Of a stretch of 6,444 bases of DNA, positions 1-4,000 are shown one piece after another. This stretch comes from Candidatus Scatousia excrementipullorum (GTDB lineage: Bacteria; Cyanobacteriota; Vampirovibrionia; Gastranaerophilales; Gastranaerophilaceae): positions 1 to 6,444 of the forward strand of contig JADIND010000135.1 of assembly GCA_017694215.1 (NCBI GenBank). The letters run 5' to 3'. Position 1 is the stretch's first letter; every line of letters begins with the position of its first letter. The notes below the pieces were generated by a model that made no database searches, was not told the origin of the DNA, and saw only the letters and a list, made by a program, of their open reading frames with translations. A program made the position numbers and the translations under genes.

Positions 1-494
1 CTGCAGGAGTTTTAAGTGAAATGATTGCCCATATAGTAAACGGTAAAAATGTTGAAGGTGCAGTAAAAGAGACTATGAAGACACTTAAAACTTACAAAGG
101 GCACGAACCCGTTACCGCCTTAATGGAAAAGGCTCAAAAGCTTGCAAAATCAGAGGTTCCTCCGTCAGAGGCCATAAAAAAACTCGGAGAAGGCTGGGTT
201 GGCGATGAAGCTATTGCAATTTCAACATACTGTGCATTAAAAGAGCCAAAAGATTTTGCAAAAGCCGTCAAAATGGCAGTAAACCATAACGGAGACAGTG
301 ACAGCACAGGAGCCATTCTCGGAAATATTTTAGGTGCCGAACTCGGAGTAGAAAAAATTCCTGAAAAATGGATTAAACATGTTGAATTGAGCGATGAACT
401 AGGCCAGCTTGCAAAAGATTTGTACGTAAAACCGCAGGACATTGAAGATGCAGCAAAAAGATATCCCGTTAGCGATTTGTCAAATGACTTTTAA
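1..494 (+). CDS. ADP-ribosylglycohydrolase family protein (C-terminal part, cut by left edge)
   Basis: The reading frame is open from base 3 with no stop upstream of the ATG at 21, so the gene starts outside the window and that ATG is internal. About 163 residues are visible; family members are usually near 300, so this is roughly the C-terminal half. Counting from the ATG at 21, the sequence NHNGDSDSTGA (residues 88-98) is the family's second metal-binding motif, with D92 and D94 expected to bind the Mg2+ pair. GWVGDEA (58-64) matches the conserved helix before it. Known family members (DraG, ARH1/ARH3, Tri1) hydrolyse ADP-ribose from arginine, serine or related adducts in the cytoplasm. The first metal-binding motif lies outside the window, so an intact active site cannot be confirmed. 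The gene converges on an operon whose first protein ends in an ADP-ribosyltransferase domain, so it could reverse that modification. It could also be an unrelated housekeeping hydrolase. Confidence 0.9.
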   Translation, partial: AGVLSEMIAHIVNGKNVEGAVKETMKTLKTYKGHEPVTALMEKAQKLAKSEVPPSEAIKKLGEGWVGDEAIAISTYCALKEPKDFAKAVKMAVNHNGDSDSTGAILGNILGAELGVEKIPEKWIKHVELSDELGQLAKDLYVKPQDIEDAAKRYPVSDLSNDF

Positions 495-784
495 GATTTA
501 TCTTCAGAATCTTTAATGACTTTATAACGTCCTTGTCTTTTTAATTCAAGAATATATTTATTTTCTTCCTCTAGAGACATTTTTTTCATTTTTTCTACAT
601 CTTTAGGGGAAAATTCAACATCGTATGCTTTAAATTTCAAATTTTTCGTTTCAAGAGATTTGTCATTTTGAACACTGCGTTCAAAAGTGTCGGGTTTCTG
701 TTCAGGGAGCTTCTTTTTCATATGTTGTTTAAGATTTTTTTTGACAGTTCTGACAGTATCAGATTTCATGATTTTTTTTACCAT
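491..784 (-). CDS. small hypothetical protein, 97 aa, paralogue of the 72-aa neighbour
   Basis: I do not recognise this family. The protein has a very basic N terminus (residues 1-30, many Lys/Arg), then a 47-residue core (D41-Y87) that repeats the core of the upstream 72-aa protein with 37 identities by eye. The core begins DKSLETKNL, continues FKAYD and DVEKMK, and ends in MSLEEEN and GRY. It is predicted helical and charged, with no signal peptide or membrane segment. The start is supported by an AAGGAGT ribosome binding site at 789-795, five bases upstream, which overlaps the stop codon of the 72-aa gene; translation is probably coupled. It is the last gene of the apparent operon headed by the giant ADP-ribosyltransferase protein. 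Its stop codon shares TTAA (491-494) with the convergent ADP-ribosylglycohydrolase gene. An accessory, chaperone or immunity role is inference from position only. Confidence 0.85.
   Translation of the reverse strand: MVKKIMKSDTVRTVKKNLKQHMKKKLPEQKPDTFERSVQNDKSLETKNLKFKAYDVEFSPKDVEKMKKMSLEEENKYILELKRQGRYKVIKDSEDKS
524..664 (-). repeat. 47-codon paralogous core, copy 2 (in the 97-aa gene)
   Basis: Codes D41-Y87 of the 97-aa protein and matches copy 1 at 827-967 without gaps. The two copies are offset by 303 bases. The flanking N-terminal parts of the two proteins do not align, so only the core is shared. Confidence 0.9.
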
Positions 785-788
785 AGAT

Positions 789-795
789 ACTCCTT
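789..795 (-). promoter_or_regulatory. ribosome binding site of the 97-aa gene, overlapping the preceding stop
   Basis: The minus strand reads TAAGGAGT at 789-796, where TAA (794-796) is the stop of the 72-aa gene and AAGGAGT (789-795) is a near-perfect Shine-Dalgarno sequence five bases from the ATG at 782-784. The overlap suggests coupled translation and balanced output of the two paralogues. Confidence 0.85.
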
Positions 796-1012
796 ATTCA
801 TTATTATTCTCAGGATAAACTCTAACATATCTCCCTTCTTGTTTCAATTTAAGGATATATGCATTTTCTTCTTCCAGAGACATATTTTTCATTTTCTCTA
901 CATCTTCAGGAGCAAACTGTATGTCATAAGCTTTAAATTGTAAATTTTTTGTCTCTAAAGATTTATCCTGTTCTATATTCTCGTTATCTTGATTATTTAA
1001 TTCATCAGCCAT
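794..1012 (-). CDS. small acidic hypothetical protein, 72 aa, paralogue of the 97-aa neighbour
   Basis: I do not recognise this family. A short acidic, Asn/Gln-rich N terminus (residues 1-15) precedes the 47-residue core D16-Y62 shared with the downstream 97-aa protein, and a polar tail follows. There is no signal peptide, cysteine or membrane segment. The start is supported by AAAGGAC at 1021-1027, eight bases upstream of the ATG. The gene begins 15 bases after the stop of the giant gene and ends 9 bases before the next start, so all three very probably share a transcript. The two small proteins keep near-identical cores but differ at synonymous positions (for example the Arg of GRY is AGA here and CGT in the paralogue), which points to an old duplication under protein-level selection. 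They differ mainly at the N terminus: acidic here, strongly basic in the other. Confidence 0.85.
   Translation of the reverse strand: MADELNNQDNENIEQDKSLETKNLQFKAYDIQFAPEDVEKMKNMSLEEENAYILKLKQEGRYVRVYPENNNE
827..967 (-). repeat. 47-codon paralogous core, copy 1 (in the 72-aa gene)
   Basis: Codes D16-Y62 of the 72-aa protein. It aligns without gaps to copy 2 at 524-664 over 47 codons, with 37 identical residues by hand count. Substitutions are mostly conservative or polar (K/Q, V/I, E/Q, S/A, K/N). Synonymous differences show that it is an older tandem duplication rather than a recent DNA repeat. Confidence 0.9.
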
Positions 1013-1020
1013 ATTAATAT

Positions 1021-1027
1021 GTCCTTT
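1021..1027 (-). promoter_or_regulatory. ribosome binding site of the 72-aa gene
   Basis: The minus strand reads AAAGGAC, eight bases before the ATG at 1010-1012 and immediately after the TAG stop of the giant gene. It fixes the start and suggests reinitiation or coupling with the giant gene. Confidence 0.8.
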
Positions 1028-4000
1028 CTAATTTGATACAGTCCCGATAAGCTTCCATTTTTTATCATTATAATCAAAGTCTATACCTTGAATGACAATT
1101 TTTGAATCCTTTTGAAGAAGTATTTCTGTCTCAGAATGAGATCCGCCGTCAAAATTTATACCTTCAAGGAAGGCACCTTTGGAACCCTTTTCAACAAGCA
1201 AATCCCAGTGTACAGGTTTTTCTTTGCCGATATAAGGCATAGGACCTGCCAGCGTTGCAGACATGAAGTGTTCCTGAGTTGCAACACATTCTTTTGTGTT
1301 TATGAATTTCTTAAGTTTTTCTATCAGACTGTTATCTTTCGTCGCATAATAGTAATTCAGAGCTTTTTGCATTTCTGCAGCCAGCGGGAATGTTGTTCCG
1401 TCCGCGAATGTTACACTATTAAGTACTTCATATCCTTCACCTCTTTTCACTCTTATCGGTTCATTTATCACCTGAGTATTAATGAATGATTGTATCTGGG
1501 CTATTTCCGCTTTAACAGATGGTGCTATAGGCTTTCCTTTCGCGGCATTTTCAAGAGCAGTATTTATAGCAGTATATCCACAACCTTTATAATGCTCAAA
1601 AGCTTCCTTTTGTGCTGCCGTAACTGGAGGATTAGTCTTAGCTATATTTAATACAACATCCCATTTTGCAGGAGTCATATCAGATGCGGAAAATACATGT
1701 GTATTTTTAATATTCTGATATAACAACACAAGTGCATGAGGATCTTTTTGCCACAGGCTGATATATTTACCTCCATTTACATTAATCATAGATGTAAGGT
1801 TTTGGATATCTGAAGAATCTAAAGGTTTATTTAATTTTTGTTTTACTTTTGATGCCAGAGAATAACCATAGTAATTTACGAGTTTGTCATTCAAATCACT
1901 TGAAATATTTAGCTGATAGCTATTACCAATTTTATTAAAGCCTGATTTCAGCAGTATATTTTGAACCTGAACTTCACTTAACTGTTTAGGTGGTGGAGCC
2001 GTTGCTTCAAGATATTTCTTACGATTTTCAATTTTTGAAATCAAATCATTCTTAACTGAAATATCATTAACATATTTCAATGCTAATTTTGCATCTTCCA
2101 AATCGTCAAGAGATTTTGCATTGACAATAAACTTATCCATAGTGGAATTGCTGATTTTCTGCATATATTCCAGCATTGAAAGATTACCCTGAGGAGTATT
2201 CTTCATTTCCTCAAGCATACTCTTTAAGAATTTCTTTCTCTTTAAGAGTGGTTCTTTATACTGTGTAAGCCCCATATTTTCAAGGAGTTTGGTAATTTCA
2301 GAATCCTTGAGACTTACTGCTTTATTCAATGACTTAATCATTTCGTCACGGGTCATATTGCCGAATATAGCAGCTGATTTAGCATTGATAGTCGGATCAA
2401 GCAGAGTTGTAATTTCAGTCGGTATAGACGTATAAGGTTTGTTCGCACCCTGTGCACGATAGTCAAAAGTACCGCCGGAATCAAGTCTTATAACTTTACC
2501 GTCAGGAGTTTTGAGCAGGTTATCGTTATCCAACCCGACAACATCCCAGTTTGCAAGCAATACATCCATACCAAAACCATCATTGGCGTTTGCTGTCGGG
2601 GATGTTACCTTTGAAAGATCCGGAACATATTTACTTAAAGTACCTGTACCGTCCGGAGAGTGAAATACTGACATTTCAGGCACATTTACGCCTGCCATTT
2701 CATATAATTTATTTGCTAGCACTTCGGTTTTCCCCTGAGGTCCTCCGAATTTTGCATAGAACAGTTCACCTGTCTGTTTATTAATTACATAGTAACCTTT
2801 ATTTGAACCGCCCTGCGTTCCATGAAGAACCTCAAACGGAACCTGTTTTCCGTCAATATTAAATGTTTTTGTCGTTATTGAGGTAGCTTTATTCCTTAAT
2901 TCTTCAATTTTCTTTGCAATAACAGGATTATTGTTTTTTGCTGTCGGAATAGATTTTAAAACAGAAACATTTTTGTGCGGTTCAATAACGATTTGACCGT
3001 GTTTTTTAGTAACAACCAAATGATGGCTTCCGACACCTTCTTCGTACATACCTATCTGGTATTTTACATCATCGTAAGTCGTTTTTGGATTAATACAACC
3101 GACAGCAAAGCTTTCGCCCTCTTTAAGATCTGCCACAAGTTGTTGGAATTTTGGATCTTTCAAATCCAATTCCACATTATTACCAAGTACAAGCTTATCA
3201 GCTTTTGTATAATCCAGCATATATGGCTTGTAATTTTCCAACTGACCGATAGGAAGTTCCAACCCGAGGACTTCAGCCGTTACAACATTATCAATGCTGT
3301 TCATTTTTTCGTTAATTTTAGTTTCATATTCAGACTGTGTAAGTTTTTTACCAGGTTCCAGAATTGACAGGTGGAAATCATCGCTGACACTCTCCAAATC
3401 AGCTTTTGCCATGGCTTTTGCCAGCGGTAAATCATCACCAAACATTTTAACCACATCTTCTGCTGACATATTTCCTTTATTAAATTCTTTAAACCAGTGG
3501 TGGTTTTCAATCAAATTAAGGATTTTGTCTTTTTTATCCTGTGGATAATCAAATCTTTCAAGAATTTGTTCTGCGTATTGTTTACTTAACACTGCATGGC
3601 CTGTATCTGAGACAGCACTTCCTTTAAATTGCTTACCAATATCGTGAAGCAGAATACTCATTTTTAGAATTTCTTTCGATTCATCGGAAAGATTTGCATC
3701 ATCAGCATATTTCAGAGCCTTTTGCAAATTCTGCAACGTATGAGAATCAAGACTGTATGAATGGTTACCATTTTGAGGCTTACCAATCATAAAAGAAAAT
3801 TCCGGAACATCTTTTATAAAATTCTCAAGTTCAGCTTTCAATGCCGGATCTGATATTTGAATTTCATTTTGTTTTGCATATTTATTCAGAATATCAAGTA
3901 TATCCTGCTCTGCCTGAGATTGGGCTTTTGCCGAAATTTTCGGAATATCAGCAAGTTCAACTTTACCGTTTTCCGTAACAAGTTTTATGTTCAAATTATT

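Noticed and set aside
21..23. ATG at 21 as the start of the ADP-ribosylglycohydrolase
   Set aside because: The frame is open to the left edge, the visible protein is only about half the family length, and the bases upstream encode plausible family residues (AGVLSE).
134..442. Minus-strand open frame inside the ADP-ribosylglycohydrolase gene
   Set aside because: It lies opposite the conserved GDSDSTGA motif region and has Ser/Pro/Phe-rich shadow composition.
493..513. Inverted repeat AAGATT/AATCTT with a 9-base loop near the convergent stops, considered as a terminator
   Set aside because: The stem is six AT-rich pairs with no U-tract directly after it and lies inside the 97-aa coding sequence; it is too weak to call.
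1112..1489. Plus-strand open frame of 125 codons opposite the ART domain
   Set aside because: It is antisense to a domain with conserved motifs, rich in Phe, Tyr, Cys and Arg as expected of a shadow frame, and has no recognisable family.
2975..3367. Plus-strand open frame of 130 codons opposite the HD/kinase linker
   Set aside because: It is Phe/Ile-rich shadow sequence antisense to a well-supported gene, with no family resemblance.
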